Below are positions 44,643 through 53,971 of a stretch of DNA of 64,000 nt, piece by piece. Numbering within the stretch: the first letter of the stretch is position 1; each line of letters begins with the position of its first letter. The notes under the pieces were generated by a model, which did not search any database, was not told the origin of the DNA, and saw only the letters and a list, made by a program, of their open reading frames with translations. Origin of the DNA: Gordonia paraffinivorans NBRC 108238 (GTDB taxonomy: Bacteria > Actinomycetota > Actinomycetes > Mycobacteriales > Mycobacteriaceae); the NCBI RefSeq assembly GCF_000344155.1, contig NZ_BAOQ01000024.1, positions 1-64,000 of the forward strand. The letters run 5' to 3'. Both the position numbers and the translations under genes were made by a program.

Positions 44643-46126
44643 CCGCGATGACGACGACCATGCAAGCGGCTGCGGCCGCCACCGACGCGGTCCGGATGAA
44701 CTCGCTCTACATCGGCGGGCAGTGGCTCACCCCGGCCGGTCGGGAACTGATCCCGGTGCTCAACCCGGCCACCGAGGAGGTGATCGGCTCCATCGTCGAC
44801 GCCGACGACAGCGACATCGCCGCCGCCTTCGCCGCGGCCCGCCAGGCGCTGCCGGAGTGGAGCGCGCTGCCGGTGAGCGAACGCACCGCCTACCTGGACG
44901 CGCTGGCCGATGCGCTGCGCGACCAGGGCCAGCAGCTCGCCGTGCTGGCCACCTCGGAGATCGGGATGCCGCTGGCCGAGTCCCGCGGCGTTCAGGCCGC
45001 GCTGCCCGAGGCGGTGCTGCGCAGCACCGCACAGGCGGCGCGCGATCTGGACTGGGAGTATCAGGACGAGTCCGGCAGCACCGTGCTGCGCGAGCCGGTC
45101 GGGGTGGTGCTGGGCATCACCCCGTGGAACTTCCCGGTGCACCAGCTGGTCGCCAAGCTGGCCCCGGCCCTGGCCGCCGGCTGCACCATCGTGCTCAAGC
45201 CGGCCGAACTCACGCCGCTCAACGCCCTGTTCCTGGCCGCGCTCTGCGACCAGGTCGCAATCCCGGCCGGGGTGGTCAACCTGGTCACCGGCCGCGGCTC
45301 GACCACCGGCGAGAAGCTGGTTCAGAGCCAGGCCTACGACCTGGTCTCGTTCACCGGCTCGCTGGCCGTCGGCCGGCACATCGGCGCGGTGGCCGGCGAC
45401 CGGGTGGTCCGGGCGACCCTGGAACTCGGCGGCAAGTCGCCGGCGGTGGTGATGGCCGATGCCGACCTGGAGGCCGCCGTCCGCACCACGGTGCGCAACT
45501 GCTTCACCAACGCCGGACAGAAGTGCAACGCCCCCACCCGGCTGATCGTGCCGGCCGAGCAGCGGGCCGCAGCGATGCAGATCGCCTCCGCCGCCGCAGC
45601 CGAGTACCGGCTGGGCGATCCCCTGCAGGCGCAGACCACCATGGGTCCGCTGGCCTCAGATGTGCAGCGCGACAAGGTCCTTCGCTATGTGGACGGTGCC
45701 CGGGAACGCGGCGCGACGGTCGCCGGTGGGCGTCGCGCCGACCGTCCCACCGGCTTCTTCGTGGAACCGGCGGTCATCACTGACGTCGCCGAGACCGACC
45801 CGGTGGTGCAGGAGGAGATCTTCGGCCCGGTGCTGGTGATCCTCGGCCACCAGGGCGAGGCCGACGCGATCCGGATCGCCAACGACACCCCCTACGGACT
45901 GTCAGCCGAGCTGTGGTCGGCCGATCCGGCCCAGACCGCCCGGCTGGTGCGGGGCATCCGCGCCGGACAGGTGCGGGTCAACGGGGTCCGCTCGCCGCAT
46001 CCGCCGGTGGCGCCATTCGGCGGCTACAAGGCCTCCGGACTGGGGCGCGAGCTGGGCGCCTTCGGTCTCGAGGAGTACCTCGAGGTCAAGGCGGTACTGG
46101 GAACTTTCGAAGGAGAGGCGGGCTGA
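44639..46126 (+). CDS. Aldehyde dehydrogenase 2
   Basis: 495 residues, GTG 44639 overlapping the P450 stop. ITPWNFPVHQL, LVSFTGSLAVGRHIG, ATLELGGKSPAVVMAD (Glu), FTNAGQKCNAPTRL (catalytic Cys) and QEEIFGPVLVI are present, so it should be active. Its TGA overlaps the ATG of alcohol dehydrogenase 2. P450, ALDH and ADH in one message predict the sequence hydroxylation, alcohol oxidation, aldehyde oxidation to a carboxylate. Confidence 0.9.
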   Translation: MTAMTTTMQAAAAATDAVRMNSLYIGGQWLTPAGRELIPVLNPATEEVIGSIVDADDSDIAAAFAAARQALPEWSALPVSERTAYLDALADALRDQGQQLAVLATSEIGMPLAESRGVQAALPEAVLRSTAQAARDLDWEYQDESGSTVLREPVGVVLGITPWNFPVHQLVAKLAPALAAGCTIVLKPAELTPLNALFLAALCDQVAIPAGVVNLVTGRGSTTGEKLVQSQAYDLVSFTGSLAVGRHIGAVAGDRVVRATLELGGKSPAVVMADADLEAAVRTTVRNCFTNAGQKCNAPTRLIVPAEQRAAAMQIASAAAAEYRLGDPLQAQTTMGPLASDVQRDKVLRYVDGARERGATVAGGRRADRPTGFFVEPAVITDVAETDPVVQEEIFGPVLVILGHQGEADAIRIANDTPYGLSAELWSADPAQTARLVRGIRAGQVRVNGVRSPHPPVAPFGGYKASGLGRELGAFGLEEYLEVKAVLGTFEGEAG

Positions 46127-47202
46127 TGCGCGCTGCAGTGATCTGGGAGGCCGGTTCGCCGTTCGAGGTGCGCTCCGACGCCACCCGCGACCCGGCCGGC
46201 CCAGGCCAGGTGGCGGTGCGGATCCGGGCCGCCGGGGTGTGCCAGACCGACATGTCGCTGGCCTCCGGTGCCTTCGGGCAGCCGATGCCGGTGGTGCTCG
46301 GCCACGAGGGCGCCGGTGAGGTGCTCGAGGTCGGCCCCGACGTGACCGGCGTCGCGGTCGGCGACCGGGTGCTGGTCACCTGGGTGCCGCCGTGCGGGCA
46401 CTGCTACCACTGCGTGCGCCACGAGACCTATATCTGTGCCAACCGCAAGCGGTCCAGCGAGCAGGGCAACAGCTCGGGCCTGGCCGTCGGCGGCACTCCG
46501 GTTCAGGTGGGGCTGGGAACCGGGACCTTCGCCGAGGAGACGGTGGTCCCGGTCAGCGGCATCATCCCGCTGCCGGCCGACATCCCCTTCGAGCTCGCGG
46601 CCCTGCTCGGCTGTGCGGTCCCCACCGGCTTCGGTGCCGCGGTCAACTCGGCCAAGGTGGTCCCGGGCGACTCGGTGCTGGTGATCGGTTGCGGCGCAGT
46701 CGGTCTCAGTTCCCTGCAGGGAGCCCGCATCGCCGGTGCGGCCGAGCTGGTCGCGGTCGATCCGCAGCCGGGCCGTCAGGATCTGGCGCGGCGCTTCGGC
46801 GCCACCCACGCCTACGGACCGGACGACGATCCGCGCCAGGCGCTGACCGATTCGCCCGGCTTCGACGTGGTGATCGACGCGGTCGCGCATTCCTCGACCA
46901 TCACCGCCGCCTGGCGGGCCGCGCGCCGCGGCGGGCGGGTGGTGATCGTCGGGGCCGGCCGGCCCGAGGACGTGGTGGAGCTGACCGCCCAGGAGCTGTT
47001 CCACGACGAGAAGCAGCTCATCGGCTCCTACTACGGCTCCTCCGACATGCAGCGTGAGCTGCCGCGCTTGGTCGCGCTGTGGCGGACCGGCCGGTTGAAC
47101 CTCGACGGCATGGTCGACGAGGTCGTCGACCTCGAGGCCATCAACGAGGTGGCCGCCGGCCAGCGCGAAGGCCGCACCCTGCGCACCATGCTCCGACTCT
47201 GA
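46126..47202 (+). CDS. Zinc-dependent alcohol dehydrogenase 2
   Basis: 358 residues from ATG 46126 after AAGGAGAGG. GVCQTDMSL and LGHEGAGEV hold catalytic zinc ligands, CGHCYHCVRHETYIC the structural zinc Cys set, and GCGAVGLSSLQGAR the NAD site. It is closely related to the alcohol dehydrogenase at 62890-63969 (the same WVPPCGHC and CANR segments). It follows aldehyde dehydrogenase 2 with a one-base TGATG overlap and is itself followed by the CoA synthetase. Confidence 0.9.
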   Translation: MRAAVIWEAGSPFEVRSDATRDPAGPGQVAVRIRAAGVCQTDMSLASGAFGQPMPVVLGHEGAGEVLEVGPDVTGVAVGDRVLVTWVPPCGHCYHCVRHETYICANRKRSSEQGNSSGLAVGGTPVQVGLGTGTFAEETVVPVSGIIPLPADIPFELAALLGCAVPTGFGAAVNSAKVVPGDSVLVIGCGAVGLSSLQGARIAGAAELVAVDPQPGRQDLARRFGATHAYGPDDDPRQALTDSPGFDVVIDAVAHSSTITAAWRAARRGGRVVIVGAGRPEDVVELTAQELFHDEKQLIGSYYGSSDMQRELPRLVALWRTGRLNLDGMVDEVVDLEAINEVAAGQREGRTLRTMLRL

Positions 47203-47235
47203 CCTCCGGGTCGAACCGACAAAGGACCAGCCCTC

Positions 47236-49395
47236 ATGAGTGACCATCCGACCCCTCGCCGGCGGCCGACGCACGACGCCATGGCCAGCCTGCTCCGGCC
47301 GCAGCGCATCGCGCTGGTCGGCGCCAGCGACAAGAATCTGTTCTCCCGCCGGGCCTTCGCCCAGCACAGCCGGCTCACCGGTGCCCGCCCGATCACCCTG
47401 GTCAATCCCCGGACCCCCGTGGTTCACGGGGAGTCGACGGTGACCTCGTGTCAGGAGATCGAGGGCGGCATCGACTGCGCCTTTCTGCTGACTCCGCAGG
47501 CCGCCACCGTCGACGCACTGCGCGATGCCGCGGCCGGCGGTGCCCGGGCCGCGGCAGTGCTCAGCCAGGGCTGGGCCGAGGACGGCGAGACCGGCCGGGC
47601 CGCACAGGCCGAGCTGGTGGCGGTGGCCGAAGAGCTCGGCGTGGTCCTGCTCGGTCCCAACCACCTCGGCTTCGCCAACCTGTGGGACCGGATCGCGATG
47701 TGCGCGCTGGGCCTGGACATGCCGATCGAGCCCGGCCCCTTCGCGCTGATCACCCAGAGCGGCGCAGTGGGCTCCTCGCTGGTCGGCTACGCCGCCCGCA
47801 ACGACGCCCGGTTCAGCTATGTGGTGACCACCGGCAACGAGTCGATGGTCACCGTCGCCGACGTGCTCGACTTCGTCGTCGACGACGAGAACACCAAGGC
47901 CATCGGCATCTTCGCCGAGACCATTCGGGACCCGGAGCTGTTCCGGACCGCCGCGCGCCGGGCCGCCGACCGCGGCAAGGCGATCGTGATGCTCAAGGTC
48001 GGTGCCTCCGAGCTCGCCGCCGAGACCGCCAAGGCCCACACCGGTGCCCTGGTGGGCGACGACCGGGTGATCGACGCCGTGTTGCGCCAGGAGGGCGTCA
48101 TCCGGGTCACCTCGGTGGAGGACCTGATCAACACCGGCATGCTGTGCGCCCACACCGGCCCGCTGCGCCGGCCGGGCATCGCGGTCATGTCGGTCTCCGG
48201 CGGCGCCTGCGACCTCATCGCCGATCAGGGCTCGGCGGCCGGGCTGCCCTTGTCGGCCATCTCGGCGGAGACCGCGGCCAAGCTCGAAGCCGTGCTGCCG
48301 CCGTCGGCGCATCCGCAGAACCCGCTCGACGTGACCGGTGCCGCGGCCACCCGCCCCGAGGTCTGGCGCGGCGCCTTCGAGGCGCTGGCCGGCGAGCCCG
48401 AAGTGGGTCTGATCGGAGCGGTCACCTCGTTGCCCACCGACGGCGAGCCGCAGCGGGTGGACACCTTCCGCGCGGTCGCAGAGGCGATCGCGGCCACCGG
48501 GGTGCCCGGCGCACTCCTGCCGCAGATCGATCAGCCGCAGTCCGAGGCGGTGCGGCAGGCCAAGGCCGACACCGGCATCGCGATCGTGATGCCGGGCGTG
48601 GAGCGCTTCGTACGGGCCGCTGCCGGGTTGTCCCGCTGGTCGTCCTGGCTGCAGGAGCGCGCCGCGACTGCTTCTCGCCCGAGCGACCACAGCAGTAGTC
48701 GCGTCGCCGAGAACCGGTCGCTAGACCTGGCGCTCACCGGGTCCGGACCGGTCAGTGAAGCCGCGGCGCGAGGGCTGCTCACCGGGGCGGGAGTGGACTT
48801 CGTCCCGGCGACGCTGGTCAGCTCGCGCGAAGACGCTCTCGCCGCGGCGGCCGGCTTCGGCGGCCCGGTGGTGCTCAAGATGTCCTCCCCGCAGGTGGCG
48901 CACAAGACCGAGATCGGCGGGGTGGTCCTGAACCTCGACGGCGCCGAGGCGGTGGGGGCGGCCTACGACCAGCTCGTCGCCCGCGCCGAGGCGGCCGGAG
49001 TGACGCTCGACGGCGTCTTGGTGAGCCCGATGCGTACCGGCGGAGTGGAGCTGCTGGTGGGCGTCACCCGCGACGACGACTGGGGGCAGGTGCTGGCGGT
49101 CGCGCTGGGCGGGGCGATGGTCGAACTGCTCGACGACAGCGCGCTGCGGGTGCTGCCGGTCTCGCGCAACGACGTGGCCACCGCGATCACCGAACTGCGC
49201 GGCTACCCGCTGCTCACCGGTTTTCGCGGCAGCAAACCGGCCGACCTCGACCGGGTCGTCGACACGGTGCTGCGGGTGGCCGAGGTGGCCCAAGCGCTCG
49301 GCGACGCGGTCGAGGCCGTGGAGATCAATCCGCTGCTGGTCGACGGCGACCGGGTCGAGGCCCTCGACGCTCTGATCACCCGGGCCGAGCCGTGA
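47236..49395 (+). CDS. Acyl-CoA synthetase, NDP-forming
   Basis: 719 residues with CoA-binding domain (residues 15-130; RIALVGASDKNLFSRRAF), two succinyl-CoA-ligase-like domains with catalytic His in KAHTGALVGDD, and a C-terminal ATP-grasp domain (about 490-715; VVLKMSSPQVAHKTEIGGVV, VEINPLLVDGDR). The family makes acyl-CoA with ATP giving ADP through a phosphohistidine; some members activate aromatic or branched acids. It would activate the acid from aldehyde dehydrogenase 2. The stop overlaps the next gene by GTGA. Confidence 0.9.
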   Translation: MSDHPTPRRRPTHDAMASLLRPQRIALVGASDKNLFSRRAFAQHSRLTGARPITLVNPRTPVVHGESTVTSCQEIEGGIDCAFLLTPQAATVDALRDAAAGGARAAAVLSQGWAEDGETGRAAQAELVAVAEELGVVLLGPNHLGFANLWDRIAMCALGLDMPIEPGPFALITQSGAVGSSLVGYAARNDARFSYVVTTGNESMVTVADVLDFVVDDENTKAIGIFAETIRDPELFRTAARRAADRGKAIVMLKVGASELAAETAKAHTGALVGDDRVIDAVLRQEGVIRVTSVEDLINTGMLCAHTGPLRRPGIAVMSVSGGACDLIADQGSAAGLPLSAISAETAAKLEAVLPPSAHPQNPLDVTGAAATRPEVWRGAFEALAGEPEVGLIGAVTSLPTDGEPQRVDTFRAVAEAIAATGVPGALLPQIDQPQSEAVRQAKADTGIAIVMPGVERFVRAAAGLSRWSSWLQERAATASRPSDHSSSRVAENRSLDLALTGSGPVSEAAARGLLTGAGVDFVPATLVSSREDALAAAAGFGGPVVLKMSSPQVAHKTEIGGVVLNLDGAEAVGAAYDQLVARAEAAGVTLDGVLVSPMRTGGVELLVGVTRDDDWGQVLAVALGGAMVELLDDSALRVLPVSRNDVATAITELRGYPLLTGFRGSKPADLDRVVDTVLRVAEVAQALGDAVEAVEINPLLVDGDRVEALDALITRAEP

Positions 49396-50483
49396 CGATG
49401 AAAGGCGACACCGTGACCTCGATTCCCGCCGATCCGGCGACGCTCGAGCAGCTCGAGGCAGCCCTGCACGCCGGCGGCTCGGCCCTCGGCGCGCGCCTGG
49501 CCGGTGCCGAACTGACCCCGGTGGGTTCCGGGGCCATGGCCGACACCTTCAAGGTACGATTGACCTGGGACGTAGCCCGGACCGGCCCGACCGGACTGAT
49601 CGTCAAACAGCCCGCCGGCGACAGCACCGCCGCGACCACCGCCGCCTCGCTCGGCGCCTACGAACGCGAGGCGCGATTCTACAGCGAACTGGCCCCACGC
49701 ACCCAGGTGCGGGCACCCCGGCTGTACGGCGTGATCGATCGTGCCGGGACGGGGGCTCCGGACACGGTCCTGCTCGAAGACCTCACCGCACGACATCGCC
49801 CCGGCGACCAGCTCCGGGAGATGCCCATCGAAGAGCTCGACCGGGCGCGGCATCAACTCGCGCTGCTGCAGGCACCGTTCTGGGAGAACTCCGCCACCGC
49901 GGAACTTCCCTGGCTGCACCGCCGACTGGGGGTGCCGATCCCGAGCATCCTGGAACGGATGGAGCGTTCCTGGCACTCGGTGACCGACACCATAGCGGCC
50001 GATCTGCCCGCCGACGAACGCAAGTGCATCGACCGGTTCGTCGGATCGGCGGCCGACTGGGCGCAGCTCAACCCAGGGCCGCAGACCCTGGTCCACCACG
50101 ACCTGCGAGCAGACAATCTGCTCTTCGGGGAGGGCGAGATCGTCCTTATCGACTGGCAGACCATCGGCTGGGGATCGGCGATGTTCGACTACGCCTACCT
50201 CATCGGTACCTCGCTGGAGGTCGAGACCCGGCGCCGGCACGAAGCCGAACTGCTCCGGCGGCACGTCGCCGACCTGCAGGAACTCGGCGTCGACTGGACC
50301 GAGTCCGAAGCGCAGGACATCTACCGGTGGGCAGCGTGTGCGGTGCTGATGATGCTGGTGCCGCCCATCAGCTCGGTGAAGTCCAATCCTCGGATGGTGA
50401 CGATGTTCCGCCGGATGCTGAGCCTCGGCGCCCGCCAGGCGCTCGATGCTGGCTCCCTCGACCTGCTCGACTCGCGCTTATGA
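49392..50483 (+). CDS. APH/ecdysteroid-kinase-like phosphotransferase 2
   Basis: 363 residues. The catalytic loop is LVHHDLRADNLLF and the metal motif VLIDWQTIGWG, with LLEDLTARHRPGDQL as a hinge-like segment. These are typical of the CHK/EcKL branch (kinases for steroid or other small alcohols) rather than drug-resistance enzymes. It is closely similar to phosphotransferase 3 (56384). GTG start overlapping the synthetase stop; a second GTG at 49413 is possible. Each of these kinases adjoins a PEP-domain protein gene. Confidence 0.85.
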   Translation: MTMKGDTVTSIPADPATLEQLEAALHAGGSALGARLAGAELTPVGSGAMADTFKVRLTWDVARTGPTGLIVKQPAGDSTAATTAASLGAYEREARFYSELAPRTQVRAPRLYGVIDRAGTGAPDTVLLEDLTARHRPGDQLREMPIEELDRARHQLALLQAPFWENSATAELPWLHRRLGVPIPSILERMERSWHSVTDTIAADLPADERKCIDRFVGSAADWAQLNPGPQTLVHHDLRADNLLFGEGEIVLIDWQTIGWGSAMFDYAYLIGTSLEVETRRRHEAELLRRHVADLQELGVDWTESEAQDIYRWAACAVLMMLVPPISSVKSNPRMVTMFRRMLSLGARQALDAGSLDLLDSRL

Positions 50484-50563
50484 CCCGCCCACTGACTTTC
50501 CGCACCTGATGAAGAACGTTCGTGCCCAGACCCCTCAGCCATCACTTTGACAAGGAGAATCCC

Positions 50564-52945
50564 ATGACCACCCGCGAACCCGTCGTCGCCGATTCCTCTA
50601 CCTTCGAAACCGTCGGCAAGGGGCTCACCGTCTACGAGAGCGACGACCTTGTCGTCGGTCGCGCCAAGTGGCTCGAAACCCCCGAAGACGTCATCTCTTT
50701 CGTCGAGAGTGGTGAGGACGTCAGCGACGTCATCGTCATCGCCCGTGGCGGCACCACCACCTTCCTGGCGATGGCGCTCAACGCCGGCGTACGCGGTGTC
50801 ATCACCCTGCAGGGCGCGCCGGAGAGCCACCTCGGCATACTCAGCCGTGAATACGGCATCCCCTGCATCATGTCGGTGGTCTTCGAACGCGGCGTACGCA
50901 CCAGCCGCGGCGAGACCATCCCGGCCGACGGAGTGCAGTTGAAGCTGGACATCTCGTCCCGGCCGGACGGCATCGTCTCAGTAGAACCCGGTGCTCCCGT
51001 GGATGATTCACCTGAGAATACCGATTCCAGCGGTGGTATGACCCCGGAACAGATGGCGCAGATCCAGGCACTCTTGGCCAAGTTCCAGGGCGAGGTGCCG
51101 CCGGGCCTGGAGGGCGACGCGATGATGCGTCAACGTCTCCGGTCCAACGTGCTCGACCTCGATGACCCGGAGTATAACCGGGAACTGAGCATCGACGAGA
51201 CCAACGACGTGCTGCGCTACCTCGCCTGGAACGAATGGGACGCGCTGGCCGCCCGCGCCACCGAGGGCGAGTCCGGCCTGATCCCGCGCCAGGAGTACGA
51301 GGCGATGGGCATCATGGACAGCTGGTTCCACCATCCTTTGTGGCTCAATGCGATTCAGGATCGCGTGGGCCCCGAGGGCATGACCGAGATCGCAGCGCGG
51401 GCCAAGAACGAGATCGGCACCAAGATCAACCTGCTGCACATCTGGGCCTGTGCCAGCGCGTCGAGCTTCGGCAGGGGAATCGCCCTGGAACTCAAGCTGC
51501 ACGACTTCGACTACCGGACCAGCGTGCTGCCCGAGGCGATGTCGACGGTGCGCCGGATGTACAAGGGCATCTGGGGCTCGGGTCCGATGTTCTCCTCGAT
51601 GCGGGACTACCGGGCGCCGATCCTGGACTCCGCCTGGATCGACCGTTTTTCATCTGATCGGATCGAGATCACCGGGGACGCCGAACGCTCCACCTTTCAG
51701 CGGTTCAACGGTGCGCTGGAGTTGCTCGGCTTCCTCGTCCACTTCGACAACCGACTCGGTCTCGGCGACAGTGGCCCGTACCCGACCGAGGACGGTGGTT
51801 TCGTCTTGGTCCGCGACCTGTTCATCAATGAACCGGCCTATGAATGGTCCTCGACCACCGAAGGTCTGCCGCACGCGGTGACCATCGCGATGTTCTTCGA
51901 CGCCGACTCCGGCCTCAAGGTACGGGTGCAGGACCTGTCGACGATGTTCAGCGACCCGGCCAACTACCTGCCCCACGTCAAGGGCGTGGCGGTGTACGCC
52001 CGAGACAGGTGGGACACCCCGATGAGCGAGTTGAAGACCCTGTCGCTGTCCGACATGGACGACATGCGGGCCCGCGGCGAGGCCAGCTCGGAAGCGCTGT
52101 ACAAGCACATCGCCTCGATGAGCCAGGAGGAGAAGGTGATGGCCGGCGCGGTCGTCTACGCGTCCGGCTTCGTACTGCCCTTCGCACGGGCGGCCGGCAT
52201 GGTCGACGAGCTGATCGCCGAACACGGCTTCATGAGCGTGCACCCGGTGCCCACCGCCAGCTACGAGACCATCGTCAGCGGGGTGGCCGGCGAGATGATC
52301 CCTCGCCTGTTCCTCACCGGGACCTGGGCAAACGAGGTGCCGCCGAGCAGCGGTGACACCGTGGCCAGTGCCGACGGCGAGTTCGAGGTGCTGCACGCCA
52401 CCCGGGTGCGCGGTTTCGCCACCGCCGAGCAGATCGCGGCCAGCACCGGCCTGGCGGTCTCGCTGATCGAGCAGCGGCTCGGCGAGGCGGCCGAGTCCGG
52501 CTTCGTCAAGCAGCTCACCGGCCGCATCGCCGGTGCCCGGCTCACCCCGGCCGGCCGTGCGCGGCTGCTGCTCCTCACCGAGAAAGAGGTCGGTGAAGCA
52601 GAACGGGCGGGTTTGGCCAGGGCGTACGACGCCTTCCTGGCGCCCAACCGCGAGTTCAAGGCGCTCACTACCCAGTGGCAGTCTGACAAGGATCTCGATA
52701 GGGTTCTGGCCGGTCTCGACCGGATCCACGGGGAGGTGGAGCGGATTCTCGGCGATGCCTCGGCGTCGTCGGCGCGGTTCGGCAACTACCAGAGACGTTT
52801 CGACGACGCTTTGGCCCGGTTCCGGGGCGGCGACGAGAGCGCGCTGGCGAGGCCTATGTCAGAGTCGTATCACGACGTGTGGATGGAACTGCACGAGGAT
52901 CTGCTGGCCACCCTCGGCCGTCAGCGCGGCGACCATGACGAGTAA
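50564..52945 (+). CDS. Phosphohistidine-swivel protein with novel C-terminal region 1
   Basis: 793 residues from ATG 50564 after AAGGAG. Residues 50-110 match the PEP-utilising mobile domain: VIVIARGGTTTFLAMALNAG then GAPESHLGILSREYGIPC with phospho-acceptor His 89. There is no ATP-grasp domain. Residues about 140-590 are not recognised (LYKHIASMSQEEK and PYPTEDGGFVLV are the same in the paralogue). About 600-680 looks like a winged helix (RVRGFATAEQIAASTGL) and the end is helical. A mobile His domain at the N-terminus is opposite to normal dikinases. It could receive phosphate through the PpdK-like protein and pass it to a substrate held by the large region (inference). Confidence 0.85.
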   Translation: MTTREPVVADSSTFETVGKGLTVYESDDLVVGRAKWLETPEDVISFVESGEDVSDVIVIARGGTTTFLAMALNAGVRGVITLQGAPESHLGILSREYGIPCIMSVVFERGVRTSRGETIPADGVQLKLDISSRPDGIVSVEPGAPVDDSPENTDSSGGMTPEQMAQIQALLAKFQGEVPPGLEGDAMMRQRLRSNVLDLDDPEYNRELSIDETNDVLRYLAWNEWDALAARATEGESGLIPRQEYEAMGIMDSWFHHPLWLNAIQDRVGPEGMTEIAARAKNEIGTKINLLHIWACASASSFGRGIALELKLHDFDYRTSVLPEAMSTVRRMYKGIWGSGPMFSSMRDYRAPILDSAWIDRFSSDRIEITGDAERSTFQRFNGALELLGFLVHFDNRLGLGDSGPYPTEDGGFVLVRDLFINEPAYEWSSTTEGLPHAVTIAMFFDADSGLKVRVQDLSTMFSDPANYLPHVKGVAVYARDRWDTPMSELKTLSLSDMDDMRARGEASSEALYKHIASMSQEEKVMAGAVVYASGFVLPFARAAGMVDELIAEHGFMSVHPVPTASYETIVSGVAGEMIPRLFLTGTWANEVPPSSGDTVASADGEFEVLHATRVRGFATAEQIAASTGLAVSLIEQRLGEAAESGFVKQLTGRIAGARLTPAGRARLLLLTEKEVGEAERAGLARAYDAFLAPNREFKALTTQWQSDKDLDRVLAGLDRIHGEVERILGDASASSARFGNYQRRFDDALARFRGGDESALARPMSESYHDVWMELHEDLLATLGRQRGDHDE

Positions 52946-53759
52946 CGATGTGACGACGGGCAGCGGCGTGATCACCACGCCGCTGCCCGGCACCACCAAC
53001 ACCCGCGACCTCGGCGGCCTGCCGACAACCGACGGACGGATCGTCGCCCGAGGCACGCTGTTCCGGGGCGACGTGCTGGGCCCGCCGGGATCGGGTGCGG
53101 AATGTTGCTGGTCCGACGAGTTCGCCCAGACCTACCGGGCGCTCGGCCTGCAGCTCGTGGTGGATCTTCGATCCGCGCCTGAGGTCGAGCTGGTTCCTTC
53201 GGCATGGGCGCCGGAAACCGGAGCTCGCTTGCTGCACGCACCGATCCCCGAAGGCGTCGAAGGCACAGAAACCGATTTCATGGGGATGCTGCGGGACGGC
53301 GCGATCACCCGCTTCGGACCGGCCGACCTCGGGGTCTGGTACAGCCAGGTCTACGACCGCCGGGCCGAGATCTTCGGCCAGGTGATCGCCGAGATCGCCG
53401 ATCCGCACGGACGCCCGACCCTGATCCACTGCCATGCCGGCAAGGACCGCACCGGGCTGCTCGTCGCCCTCATCCTCGAGGTGCTCGGGGTGCCGCGCGA
53501 GGCGATCCTCGAGGACTACACGGTCACCGGGGTCAACCGGCGCCATGTCGCTGAGCAAGCCGCACCGCTGATCGCCGAGCTCGGGCTGGTGATGGACGAG
53601 GTCCGGACCTTCTTCGAGGCGCCGCCGCTGGCGATGTCGAGCGCGCTGGAGTACCTCGACCGCGAGTACGGCGGCGTGCCCGGCTACCTGCAGCAGGCCG
53701 GCGGGGTGGAACCGGAGCGGCTTGAGGCCCTGCGGGAGGGGCTCACCGCGGATCGATAA
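52935..53759 (+). CDS. Tyrosine-phosphatase-fold phosphatase
   Basis: 274 residues from ATG 52935, overlapping the upstream gene by 11 bases. TTNTRDLGGLPTTDGRIVAR and the P-loop LIHCHAGKDRTGLLVAL (Cys 166, Arg in CX5R) place it in the Y_phosphatase3 family, whose members act on phosphotyrosine, phosphoinositides or small phosphate esters. Placed between two phosphohistidine-domain genes, it may remove the phosphate put on by the kinase system after a later step, as HpeD does in the acetovanillone pathway. Last gene of the P450 message. Confidence 0.88.
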   Translation: MTSNDVTTGSGVITTPLPGTTNTRDLGGLPTTDGRIVARGTLFRGDVLGPPGSGAECCWSDEFAQTYRALGLQLVVDLRSAPEVELVPSAWAPETGARLLHAPIPEGVEGTETDFMGMLRDGAITRFGPADLGVWYSQVYDRRAEIFGQVIAEIADPHGRPTLIHCHAGKDRTGLLVALILEVLGVPREAILEDYTVTGVNRRHVAEQAAPLIAELGLVMDEVRTFFEAPPLAMSSALEYLDREYGGVPGYLQQAGGVEPERLEALREGLTADR

Positions 53760-53762
53760 GTG

Positions 53763-53812
53763 AGGTCAGACCTTTAAAAAAGGTTGACTATAAATCGGGC
53801 ACCGCCTAGGAT
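53763..53812 (+). promoter_or_regulatory. Promoter of PEP-domain gene 2 with upstream operator
   Basis: AGGTCAGACCT (53763-53773) is followed by TTTAAAAAAG, then TTGACT (53784-53789), 17 bases and TAGGAT (53807-53812). The operator-to-35 distance (10 bases) and the A/T tract are the same as at the P450 promoter. The predicted leader is about 150 bases and holds no recognised structure. Confidence 0.68.
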
Positions 53813-53971
53813 TGAGATGTACCTCACATCCGGTACTCGACAGCCAGACCGGCCCGTCGGCGAATCCCCATCTCTTCCTCGCCTCGGTCTGACGGAACTG
53901 CCGTCACGGGCCGGTCTTGGCTCACCCGATCCTTCCTGCGCTGTGCCGCAATCGATTCCAGGAGATGAGTC

